The notes under the pieces are model-generated. The model saw only the letters and a program-made list of their open reading frames with translations, was not told where the DNA came from and did no database searches. A stretch of 64,000 nucleotides of DNA from Clitoria ternatea (lineage: Eukaryota; Streptophyta; Magnoliopsida; Fabales; Fabaceae). Numbering within the stretch: the stretch's first letter is position 1; each line of letters opens with the position of its first letter. The position numbers and the translations under genes are program-made. Below are positions 1-10,195 of this stretch, piece after piece. The stretch lies in the NCBI GenBank assembly GCA_037962975.1, contig CM075674.1:42298501-42362500 (forward strand). The letters run 5' to 3'.

Positions 1-1376
1 CCTGCAGAAAGCCTCAAGACATGAAGAATCAAAAACAAATGGTACATCCTTACCCAAAAGGTTAGTCAGAGGCTTTGTGATCTTGCTGAAGTCTTTAATG
101 AACCTCCGGTAAAACCCGGCGTGTCCAAGAAAGCTTCGAATACCTTTCACATTAGTTGGTGGGGGCAATTTCTCAATCACCTCCACCTTGGCTTTATCGA
201 CTTCAATTCCTCTCTCAGACACCAGGTGTCCAAGGACTATGCCCTCCCTTACCATGAAGTGGCATTTTTCCCAATTTAAGACCAAGTTGGTCTCTTCACA
301 GCGCTGCAAAACTTGGCACAAATTGGTCAAACAATTATCAAAGTTTAAACCATGCACAGAAAAGTCATCCATGAAAACTTCCATCACATTTTCAATCAAA
401 TCAGAGAATATGGCCTGCATACACCTTTGAAAAGTCGCGGGTGCATTACACAGGCCAAATGGCATACGCCTATAAGCATAAGTCCCATACGGGCAAGTGA
501 AGGTTGTTTTCTCTTGATCAGATGGGTGAATGGGGATTTGATGAAAACCAGAATACCCATCCAGATAACAAAAATAGGAGTGCTTAGCAAGCCTCTCAAG
601 CATCTGATCAATGAAAGGGAGAGAGAAATGATCTTTCTTAGTAGCACTATTTAGTTTTCTGTAATCTATACACATGCGCCACCTAGAAACTACCCTAGTA
701 GAAATTAATTCCTGTTTATCATTTTGCACAACAGTCATCCCCCCTTTTTTGGAACCACATGAACTGGGCTAACCCACTTGCTACTAGCAATGGGATAAAT
801 GACGCCCGCATCCAACAACTTCAAAATCTCTTTTTTAACCACTTCTTGCATTTTAGGATTTAGTCTCCTAAATGGTTCTACTGTTGGCCTACTCTCATCC
901 TCCACAGTAATCCTATGCATGCAAAATGAAGGGCTAATCCCCTTAATGTCATCCATGGTATAACCAATAACCTTCCTATACAACCTAAGATGTTTAAGTA
1001 GTTTTTCGGTTTCCACAGCAGTCAGTTCAGTATTTACAATCACAGGATAGGTAGAGTTTGGGCCAAGGAATTCATACCTCAATAAAGCCGGTAAAGGCTT
1101 CAATTCTAATTTGTTACCCACCACTTTATCTTGCATGACCTTAGTATCATGCTTTGGCTGGGCTTCTCCTTCAAAGCTACTTGATGTACCTGCAGGCTCA
1201 ATCAAAAATACAGATTCAAGTGGTTCATCAGGAAGGGTTTCTTCCTTCACCACTTGGTCAATACAATCCCTAACACAACATACATCATCATTAAAAGGTT
1301 TTTTTAAAACATTTTGCAAGTTAAAATCAACCTTTTGGTCTCCCACAGTCAGAGACAACCTCCCATTCTTGACATC
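1..1376 (-). pseudogene. Element E protease tail and reverse transcriptase (5' part of pol)
   Basis: This is the continuation of the E polyprotein beyond solo LTR X. The open stretch 735-1376 reads from the last strand of the aspartic protease (after the LGRPFL motif on the far side of X) into the start of RT, with motifs CMHRI, RRLNP and WVSPVHVVPKK. At about 745-755 a G/A homopolymer differs by one base from the expected frame, so translation stops at 735. The downstream frame remains open to position 1 and shows the RT core: CIDYRKLN, a YLDGYSGF-like block, and F-M-D-D in place of Y-x-D-D at about 365-377, followed by the thumb and connection region. It is a pseudogene because of the frameshift and of X. 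Confidence 0.85.
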
Positions 1377-1701
1377 TGTAACACCCCGAATTTTATAAAA
1401 AAAATGAGTAATTAGTATGAATGGAAAATCTTTGGTTAGTGAGGATGTGTGGGAAAATATGGAATCATTGTGGCAAGGTATGAATATATATAAGATAAAG
1501 ATGAGTTTGAACTTCATATGATTAATATGCTTGGAATGAGAATTTTATAAGAATGGATGATTGGACAAAAATATGCCTCGTAGGTTGTATATGGTATACT
1601 GGAAATAATTGAGCTGGCTTGAGTGTAATTACATGGGCTGAGTTGAATAAAATTGTGAGTGAGGTGAGAGCTCTCAGTTTCTGCGCCAGTGTTGATCATT
1701 T

Positions 1702-1950
1702 CGCTCAGGCGAAGTGAATTCTCGCCCGAGCGAGAGACTCACATGTTGGGAATTTAGCTTCTGGGTAATTCTCGCTCAGGCGAGGGTAAGTCTCGCTCAA
1801 GCGAACTTGACCTAATATCAGTGTTTAGACACTGGAGGGAATTCGCCTAGGCGAATGGAACTTCGCCCAAGCGGGGGCGAAGGGAATCAGTTGCTGGATG
1901 GAATCCGCCTGAGCGAAGGATCTTAAGGGTAGCATTCGCTCAGGCGAGGC
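1702..1950. repeat. Dyad cluster 1 of solo LTR X (TCGCTCAAGCGA type)
   Basis: About nine variants of a short dyad with arms TCGCT/AGCGA or TCGCC/GGCGA and a 2-bp centre occur in 250 bp. Similar clusters recur at 2861-2957 and 5635-5783. Confidence 0.85.
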
Positions 1951-2860
1951 AATTGATTAAAGAGGGACCACTGATGCTCTTGGATCATTGTAGGGCCCGG
2001 TTTTCCCTTTTTTCTTTTCTTCTTCTGTGTGGTCCCCATGGTGATGACTTAGGTGCTTTGATGGTCAAATGGGTCTGATTTTCTCTCCTTCCTTGTCCAC
2101 GTGTATTTGTGTAATCATTACTGAGAGAATGTGCATTAAATATTGATAGACTTGCATTAAATGAAGATGGGATGTTGTGATGAGTTGGATGCTGATGAGG
2201 CTGAGATGATAAGGCCTTGGTTGTATGTTTCTTCTTATCTTCCCTTTATTCTTTGTGGGTGCATGTTCTAATGGGAGAAATGCTCCTCATTCTCTCTAGA
2301 GTTCATTGAAGCTTCTGCTTCATCTTCCTCTTCTCCTTCATTTTCTTCTTCCACTCGTGCTTGGTGTAGAACCGAGTGGAAGAGTGTGGCTGTGTAAGGA
2401 ACAGCTTGGTGAGTGAAACAGCGTGTGGCTGTGCGTGTAAGTTGGGTTACACCTTGTTTCTTGGTGCTTTTCTTTCTTCCTCTCCTTCTTCTTCCTCCAT
2501 GTGATGGGTTGTATGAGACTCAGTTCTGAGAGCCTACAACTATGTGTGTGTGTATGTCTCGGTTGGTGGATGCATGATGGTCCACTGTGGTAAAGGTGCA
2601 CCACTCTTGTGAAGATGAAGACATGCATGTTGCATGGAGGCATGGTGATCCTCCACTGTTGTTGAAGGTGTATGGTACTGCTGTGAGGAAGAAGGCATGC
2701 ATGGAAGTTGGTGGTCCTCCAAGGTGGGGAGGATGATGCTGTATGAGTGAGGAACGACCTTGTACTAAGCCTCGGAGGTTGCTGCTCGAGTAAACAGCAT
2801 GGATTCTTCCATGGCTGTGAGCAGAGTGGAATTTGGGTGTTGATGAGCTTCTGGACGTAT

Positions 2861-2957
2861 CTCGCTCAAGCGAGAATGGTTACGCTTGAGCAAGCCAGTG
2901 AAGAAATGGTCACTGGACCTGTTCCGCTCAAGCGAGTTCATGTATGGCTTGAGCGAA
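2861..2957. repeat. Dyad cluster 2 of solo LTR X
   Basis: Four variants of the same motif (for example CTCGCTCAAGCGAG) lie about 100 bp upstream of the AGGTAAGGGGG motif at 3060. Confidence 0.8.
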
Positions 2958-3059
2958 AGGCTGAGGACTGAAGTGGTGTGGCCCTTCCTACGTTGGAATG
3001 CCGAGTAGAAGCTGTTATGGCTGGGCCTAGTGGTCATGTAACTCCTGGAAGCTTCACCC

Positions 3060-3070
3060 AGGTAAGGGGG
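3060..3070 (+). promoter_or_regulatory. Splice-donor-like AGGTAAGGGGG motif in X
   Basis: The same 11-mer occurs in LTR Y (17399-17409) and LTR Z (19200-19210). AG|GTAAG matches a strong plant 5' splice site. A leader-splicing role is inference only. Confidence 0.5.
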
Positions 3071-3399
3071 CTTTGCATCTCAAATGCATGGATTTCTGGA
3101 CGGGTTTCCGGGTGAAATTGTCACTATATTGTGTTTAATGTGTATGGTATGTTGTAATTGAGTAAACAACCCGGATTACTGATGCTTATTATTTATGTAA
3201 TATATGATACCCGTTCATATGATGTGTGATGTTTATTTATGATGTTATGTTAAGATGTATGAGATGCACATGATGAATGTTGTATTCTTTGTGTGATCCT
3301 CTATTTGTCCCTGAGTATGTTATACATTTGAATGCATGTGATGCTTGTTGATGCTTATGCTTGTGATGAATGAATGAATGGGGACTGTTATGATGAATG

Positions 3400-5630
3400 C
3401 CGAGTGGGCTTTATAGAGGAAAGCAAGAAATGCTTACTGTAAAGGATAAATCTGAGTGAATAGAGGACAATCCGAGTGGATGGCATTGGAATGCCGAATG
3501 AATGTAATGAGTTACTGAGTCATCTGATTATTGTTGAATTGTCGAGTGCATATTATGCTGAATGCTAAATACCGAGTGGGCAAACGGATGAATATGAGTT
3601 TAATGAAACTGAATGTGTTGATGTGATATGAGACCCGGGTTGGACTCGGGCAGTGCCTAGGGCACTAAGCGTGAATGAGACGCTTGATGAAAGTCCTTGG
3701 ATTGGACCCAAGGCAAATACCGAGTGCATTGGAGTTGAACTCCGAGTGAGTGTGAATGTGAATGTGACCATATGCATCCAATTCGCCACTGGAATGCTTG
3801 GAGCATGTATATATACCGATCGGTAATCAGATGATGAAATCCATGTGAATGTGGTTAAGTCCTTGAGCTGGGCTAAGGCAGACTTTTTGAGTAGGGCTCG
3901 GAGTTGAGTGAAATCCGAGTGGATCAGTATAATAGTTACTGAGTGAGTTGAGCATTATAGCCGAGAAAAATGGGTGAAATCCCGATCGAAAGTTGTTTGT
4001 GATTGTTCATATTGAATGGCAGTGTTTATGTGCTGATTGATGTTATATAATATGGTATGTTATGGATTTTGTGATTAATCCGAGCCAATATCTGTCATTT
4101 AATATGTAATGCTCACCCCTACACCATTTTTCAGTGTATGCAGGGCGGCTTGGATGATGTGGTGGTCTTAAACCCGAGTGTTGGGTGTTTATTGATGTGG
4201 TCGTGTATATAATGTAATGTACCGAGTGTCTTTGATGTATTAAGCCTTGACCAACTCATATTAACGTTGTATAATGAATACTCTTTATATATGTATTGAA
4301 GTTGGGTTATTGGAAACCCGAGTGCATGTCTATATATATGTATAGGCTTCATTGAAGTCATGTACTTGTATCAGATAACGGGTTTAGTTGAATGAATAAA
4401 GACAAGATGATTGAATAACCCGAGTGCGTGTTAATATATATATATATATATATACTTCGAGTGTTGGTCTTATATGCATGTCGACTGAATGTGTTGGTGA
4501 ATGAGAAGTATAAAGTTAATAAGTATCCGAGTTTATGCGTATATATATACATACCTGTTATGTTGATAACATGGTTAGGAATCGGTGAAAGGGTATTGCT
4601 GTATTGGTAGTCGGACTTGGAATTAGAGAATATATAAGTATGAGTGATTTATGTTGATTTGATGTTTCCTAGTGACTAGGAAATTAGGATGTATAAATAC
4701 CTCTAAGTTGATGAATCCTGAGTGGTAATCCGAGTGATCCTCTTCTAGGAGGAGTGTTGTTGTAATGACTCGGATTGATTACATTCTAAGTGTATGATTT
4801 ATGAATGTATTCCGAGTGATTATGGGGACCTATTCCGAGTGAATAAGGTAATATGTAATTTGAGGGGCTAATTTATAAAATGAGTCCGAGTGTAACACGA
4901 TGTTGTGATTTTCCCGAGTGAAGAGAAATATAAGTGTTTCCCGAGTGGAACCCAAGTGAATTTCTTCTAAGGGAAGTGTGCTTGTAATGGTTTAGCTTGA
5001 AATATTTTAAGTATATGAGTTATGCTTATATTCCAAGTGTTTAAGCATGGGATGAGTCTGAGTGGGACTTGACTTATTGGTTTCCCTGAGTGGTTAAGTA
5101 TCTCATATGTCCAAGTGAAATACTTGGGAAATTCCTCTGAGTGTTGAGGAGTTTGGATCATACTGAGTGGAATTGATTGTGTAGACTATTTCTGAGTAAT
5201 GATATTATTCCGAGTGAAATACCACTCTGATAATGAGTTGGTTAAGAATGCTTAAACTAAGTGATTTATGGCCGAGAGGAAGCCTATGTATTCTCTGAGT
5301 GATGGAGTTCAATATACCGAGAGCTAAATGGTTGATGTTTACCGAGTGGCATCTGATTGGTAGAAATTCCGAGTGAGGGTTTATGGAATCCGAGTGGGAT
5401 AACCCTCAGTTACCGGGTGGATCGTGTGTGAGCTTTGGTGTATGAAATTTAACAATCAAGTTACGAAGTGTGTGTGAGTGTTGAGGTTATTTCCCGAGTG
5501 ACGGAACCCCTTTATGCTGAGTGGACTAAAATATTAAATTCCAAGAGGACTTAGGCATGAATTCCGATTCGACCTGATCATTTACCGAGTGTGTGAATGT
5601 CTCGGTTTCTCGTGTGATTGAATGCCGAAT
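3400..5630 (+). repeat. Dispersed CCGAGTG heptamer array within solo LTR X
   Basis: The heptamer CCGAGTG and one-base variants (CCGAGTT, CTGAGTG, CCAAGTG) recur dozens of times at irregular spacing of about 20-100 bp, all on the plus strand. No ORF of note lies here, and a few TA-rich microsatellites (for example 4434-4455) interrupt it. The array fills most of the middle of the LTR. Confidence 0.8.
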
Positions 5631-5634
5631 GGCT

Positions 5635-5783
5635 CCTCGCTTCAGCGATTGAAGGATTCGCTCCAGCGAGTTTGGTTCTAAGGGAAGGCTTGATATTAGT
5701 TTCGCTCAAGCGAAGGGGCTTTCGCCCGAGCGAGTTTTGCTGTCGCGCCCAAGCGGAGTTGGATCTCGCTTGAGCGAGTGAGC
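5635..5783. repeat. Dyad cluster 3 of solo LTR X
   Basis: Several GCTCAAGCGA and GCCCGAGCGA type dyads lie near the 3' end of the LTR, echoing the cluster near its 5' end. Confidence 0.8.
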
Positions 5784-6041
5784 GTTGTGTTGCGGGCCTC
5801 GCTCTGACGCTGTGTGGTTTTCGCTGGGCTTTGTGCTTGGTTTTATTTCCCTTGCCTTCTCTCCATTTTGCATTGTCATTTCCTTGAATGGCATTTCATT
5901 TTTCTGCTTCGCACTGCTGGTTTTCTTCTTGGCCATGGGACCAGCTCTCATATCTTCATATATGGGAGTGATTTATTTATAAATCCAGGAATGTTATTAT
6001 TTTTGCGAAAAAAAATTGACCCCTATTTTTGGGATGTCACA

Positions 6042-8131
6042 ACATCTATAACCGCGTCCGCGGTTGCCAAAAATGGCCTGCCTAAGATAATGGGGATCAT
6101 CGAATCCTCATCCATTTCAAGAACCACAAAATCGGCAGGTATAAAAAATTTTCCTACTTTGATTGGAACATCTTCTAAAATGCCAACAGGGTATTTAACA
6201 GACCTATCAGCAAGTTGCAAAGACATCCTAGTAGGTTTTAGCTCTCCTAGTCCCAATTTCTCAGAAATAGATAATGGCATAAGACTAACACTAGCCCCTA
6301 AGTCATATAGTGCTCTATCAATAGCCACATTACCAATCACACAAGGAATAGAAAAACTACCTGGATCCTGAAGCTTGGGTGGTAGCTTCTTCTGGATCAG
6401 TGCGCTGCACTCTTCGGTAAGTGCAATTGTACCATCGTCCTCCAGTTTTTGCTTATTTGACAAAATGTCCTTCAAGAACTTCGCATAGGTTGGCATTTGT
6501 TGCAAAGCATCTGTGAAGGGGACATTTATATACAATTTTTTAAGGACCTCAAGGAACTTACCAAATTGTCTCTCTAACTTGGCCTTGGCCAAGCGTTGAG
6601 GAAACGACACTGGAGGTTGGTAAGGCTTCACCTCCTCCTTCTTTTCAGTTTGTTTCTCTTCCTCCACCATAGGATGAGAATGAGGTTCATCCACTTTCTT
6701 TTCTTGGTTAGCCTTCTCCTCTTCCTTGTTTACCGAACCTTCATATTTTGTACCACTCCTAAGAGTGATAGTCATTGTGTGGTTTGATGGTCCTACTTCG
6801 GGCTTTCCAGGAAATGTTCCTGGCACTCTTTGAGAAGATAATGCCTGCTGAGCAATCTGGGTCTCCAGCATCTTGTTGTGGGTGGCCAAGTTGTCCACCT
6901 TTGAGGCTAAGGTTTTAATGGCGTCAGAGAAATCATCATTCTGCTTTAATTGGGTAGCTACAAAGGTTTCCATCAAGGATTCCAATTTGGATTTCTGTGG
7001 AGTGTAAGGTCCTTATGGTCTGTAGCTACCTTGCTGATTTTGAAACTGGGGTGGCCTGCTTTGGAAACCCAGTGGTCCAAGTGGTCTGAAATTGTTTCCA
7101 TAGTTCACACCATAGTTTCTAATTGCATCCACCTGATGTATTTCTGGCTCGGCATGCTGATTCACTCCAAGCTGGCATCCTGAAATATTATGCCCTGAAA
7201 CACCACATAACTCACATACAGCTTTAGTAGCACCTGCTCCTACTTTATCGAACTTATCAATCTTAACGGATAAAGCTTCTACTTTAGCAGTTAATAAAGA
7301 AAGAACATCAACAGTGTACTTACTTGGAGTTTTCATTGGCATATTCCGTTCTGACGACCACTGATAGGTATTTTGGGCAACCTCCTCAATGAGGTTATAA
7401 CCTTCCTCCATGTTTTTACCCATAAAGGCACCGCCAGCTGCGGCGTCCAAGGTCACCTTCTGGTTCGGAGACAACCCATTGTAAAAAATGTGAACGGTCA
7501 ACCAACGTTCAATGCCATGATGTGGGCATTCCCGGAGCATTTCCTTGTACCTTTCCCAGGCTTCGTACAAGGTCTCGTCTTCCCTCTAGTTGAAGGTGAT
7601 AGTCAGCTTCCTCAACTGGTCAGTTTTGCTCCTGGGGTAATATTTGTTGAGGAAGGCGAGGGACAGCTGCTCCCAAGTGGTGATTGACGCTTCTGGAAGA
7701 GCGTACAACCAAGCTCTAGCCTTATCCCTTAATGAGAATGGGAAAAGCCTAAGCCTAATTGCGTCGCTTGAGACCCCATTCACCTTGAGCGTGTCACAAT
7801 ACTCAAGGAATATCTGCAAGTGTAAGTTGGGATCCTCAGATGGTAATCCACCAAATTGATTCTGTTGAACCATCGAGAGCAAGGATGGATTCAACTCAAA
7901 ATTATTCACCTCAATGTTGGGTCTTGTGATGCTAGACCTCCTACCCATTGCATTGGGCGCTGCAAAATCACGAAGCGCTCTGTTGTCCTGGTTTGCCATG
8001 TGTTTGTCGGTAGCTGAACTTGAAGCTTGGTGCTTTTCCTGTTCAAGATGCTTCCGAAGTGCTCCGATCTTACGAAGGGTCCTTTCAATCTCTGGATCGA
8101 AAATGTGCTCAAGGCTATGACTCCTTCGCAT
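6042..8131 (-). pseudogene. Element E gag and aspartic protease
   Basis: The gag start is taken as the ATG ending at 8131 (MRRSHSLEHIFDPEIER), which aligns with the start of gag in element D (FDPEIER). A Retrotrans_gag-type domain follows (AWLYALPEASITTWEQL, then EAWERYKEMLRECPHHGI), then a cysteine-rich zinc-knuckle-like stretch (CELCGVSGHNISGC), a proline/glutamine-rich linker and a protease with D-L-G-A-S and LGRPFL. Frame is kept through two nonsense codons: TAG at 7586-7588, inside gag, and TAA at 7013-7015, after the zinc-knuckle region. The reading frame is cut at 6042 by X. These defects rule out a functional polyprotein. Confidence 0.87.
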
Positions 8132-8274
8132 ATATAAACCTACAAAAACCTCTGACAACAAATACCAAAACGTAATTCTGCAGAAAAAATAAGAACTAAA
8201 GAAAAACAGAAAAATTATGCAGAAAAAATAAAAATCTAGTCTAATCAAAACACCGTTTAACCAATATTGGGGGA

Positions 8275-8295
8275 CAATCCCCGGCAACGACGCCA
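8275..8295 (-). other. Element E primer-binding site (tRNA-Asp type)
   Basis: On the minus strand this reads TGGCGTCGTTGCCGGGG and onward, close to the complement of plant tRNA-Asp 3' ends. It is six bases from the LTR, the same spacing as in element D. Confidence 0.85.
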
Positions 8296-8301
8296 AAAAC
8301 T

Positions 8302-9722
8302 TGATAGGCCCGCAAGTGCATGAGGTATCGCGTAATAAAAAGTTATCATCCCACAGGGATTGTTCCCAAGTACAAGTTTTCATAGTGGTTCAATTATCTA
8401 GAAAATTGTGAAATTAGGTTTATAATTCAGAAGATTAAGAAAAGCAAAAGTTAAGAAGGAATGCTATCTGAAAGAACTAAATTAATTCTGAGATTGAAAT
8501 AGAACAAATGATGGTGAAACTCTTGGGATTTGGTATATGATCATGCCACGTATTTAATTTTCCTAAGACCTTTCTATTTATTAATTCACGCTCTAAGGTT
8601 GGATTTCTGAATTTAATTAAGCCCTCTTCTCAGAGTAACATTAATGTGCCCAAATAATAAAGAACCGCGTTCGATTTATTATGTGAACTTGTTAAGAACG
8701 GTGAAATCCTATTAAACCTCGAATCGTCATACCCACTTTCGTGACCTATGATTCTAAGTTCAATTTCATGGATTCAAATAACTAATTAATCTTTCGATTC
8801 TCTTAGAGTTTAATTTCAATTGATCCTATCTCTAGGTGTTCAAAAGCATTACGCGTTCATGGAAATTGAATAGAAGCAATGAATTAATAAACAAAAACAT
8901 TCAAAAGAAGTTCAATACATAAGCATTGTCACACCCTAATCCCAAGATAACGTTTAGTTACACATGCTCAATTCACTACAGCCCATTGATGGAATCATAT
9001 TCAGAAATTACAGAGAAAGAGAAAACCTAAGAAGAAAGCAAAGAACACCAAGCAAAAGCTCTCACTTGTGCTTACGAATCCTTTCGAAATCTGCCCAAGG
9101 ATGTTCTTCAACGCCTATGGTCTTGATTTCTTCAATAATCCCCAAGTGAAACTCTCTCTTTTTCTCTATAAAACTGTCCCAAAATGTCTGTGTGTTTAAT
9201 TCTTTTAAAACTGTCCATATAAAACCCAGAAACTGCTCCCTAAAATAAAGAAACTGCTGTGCGTGCAAAAACCCACTGGCAGTGGGAAAAACCCATGGCC
9301 AGTGGATCGTACTGGAGGTCTAATTTTTGCATTTTTGAACATTCAAACAGAGGAACCCACGGCCAATGGGAAAAATCCATGGCCAGTGGGTTTCTCTGGA
9401 CCCCAATTTGTGCATGTTTTTGTCACAGGGCAGCAAGATCCACTGGCAGTGGGAAAAACCCACTGCCAGTGGGTTTCTCTGGACTTCACGTTGCTGCTTT
9501 TTGATGGCTTGAAACCCTTCCATTTATCCAATGCTTCCTCGAATGCTTCTCGTTTGGAATGTATGTACCTGTAAACAAGCTATTCCTGCAAAAACTTGAA
9601 ACACCCGAGTAACAAATGCGGAATGAAAGAAAAAATACTTGGAATTAGGGATAAGATAACACAAATGACCTAGAAAAACTAAATAAAAAGCCACTAAAAT
9701 CATGCAAACAAAACACCTATCG
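8302..9722 (-). repeat. Element E 5' LTR
   Basis: The LTR end next to the primer site is ...CCTATCA on the minus strand (TGATAGG on plus at 8302). The outer end on the plus strand is CCTATCG at 9716-9722, so the expected TGATAGG start has one change. This gives 1421 bp with 7-bp inverted termini. There is no partner LTR in the window to confirm the outer boundary. It contains a dyad cluster at 9271-9473 and no coding sequence. Confidence 0.75.
9271..9473. repeat. Dyad cluster of LTR E (CCCACTGGCAGTGGG type)
   Basis: Six variants of a 15-bp dyad with arms CCCACTG/CAGTGGG and one central base, including CCCACTGCCAGTGGG and CCCATGGCCAGTGGG, are separated by runs of A or by TTTCTCTGGAC. Two of the copies sit back to back at 9450-9473. 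Confidence 0.9.
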
Positions 9723-10195
9723 GTATTCGAGTGACTACTGAAGTGTATTAATGCTCCGAATGATTGGACAATAAATGCTTTTAACACATAAGTCATTATT
9801 GCTCCAAATGTGTAACCGTCGCTAGGCTGTTATGGGCCTAAAATTTGAATTTTTGGCCTATTTCGAAAGGTACTTTTTCACAAATCATCGTCATTTTCGC
9901 ACGCTTGGGCTTGAAACGACTATGTTGTTTGGCTCGGTGACGTTGCATTTTGCTTCAAATGACACACCCTCTGACTGACAGTTGAACATCTTCGTTACCT
10001 ATAAAAGGGGGACTTGGCAAATTTCAGAAATCACATTTTCCTTCAAGCTTTAGCGAAACTCTGCAGAAATTTTTGAAGAAACTGTTGTTGCCATTTTTAT
10101 GAAGTTTCCTCCACTTCCAACCTTAACTTTCTTTAAGTAACCTCACTTCTTCTTCCTTCTGACTTTTTAGCTTCTGTTTCCTGTATATTTTAACC
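9723..10195 (+). promoter_or_regulatory. Upstream region and TATA box of the antisense accessory gene
   Basis: This stretch has no coding sequence. CCTATAAAAGGGGG at about 9998-10011 is a strong plus-strand TATA box, about 190 bp before the ATG at 10196, followed by a pyrimidine-rich leader (about 10100-10190). The spacing suits a promoter driving the accessory gene independently of the LTR. The bases 9723-9990 may include remains of T's 3' end. Confidence 0.6.

Larger units (their letters stand above)
1377..6041 (+). mobile_element. Element X: solo LTR of a long-LTR Ty3/gypsy-like element, inserted in E
   Basis: The insertion is defined by a perfect 5-bp duplication, acatc, at 1372-1376 and 6042-6046, lying inside the E protease/RT coding sequence. 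The inserted piece begins TGTAACACCCC and ends GGGATGTCACA, that is TG...CA with imperfect inverted ends, as in an LTR. Across 4665 bp there is no gag, pol, primer site or polypurine tract, and I see no repeated pair of ends inside it, so a solo LTR fits better than a complete small element. The plus orientation is inferred from the TGTAAC start and from the AGGTAAGGGGG motif shared with LTRs Y and Z. It is rich in the heptamer CCGAGTG and in dyads such as TCGCTCAAGCGA. A non-coding LTR-derivative element cannot be excluded. Confidence 0.82.
1..9722 (-). mobile_element. Element E: Athila-type Ty3/gypsy retrotransposon, 5' part, cut by the window edge
   Basis: Reading on the minus strand from the right, the element has a 5' LTR (8302-9722), a six-base spacer, a primer site matching tRNA-Asp, a gag-protease frame and the first part of reverse transcriptase, which runs off the left edge of the window. 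The protease motif D-L-G-A-S, the RT box F-M-D-D and the tRNA-Asp primer site are all shared with element D and typical of the Athila group. Solo LTR X interrupts it at 1377-6041. Two gag stops and a frameshift in RT make it dead. The 3' half and 3' LTR lie outside the window, so its TSD cannot be tested; the five bases after the LTR are gtatt. Confidence 0.85.

Noticed and set aside
5706..6371. ORFs of 65-185 residues near the right end of X and over E protease
   Set aside because: They cross the X/E junction or lie antisense to protease and have no recognisable domain.
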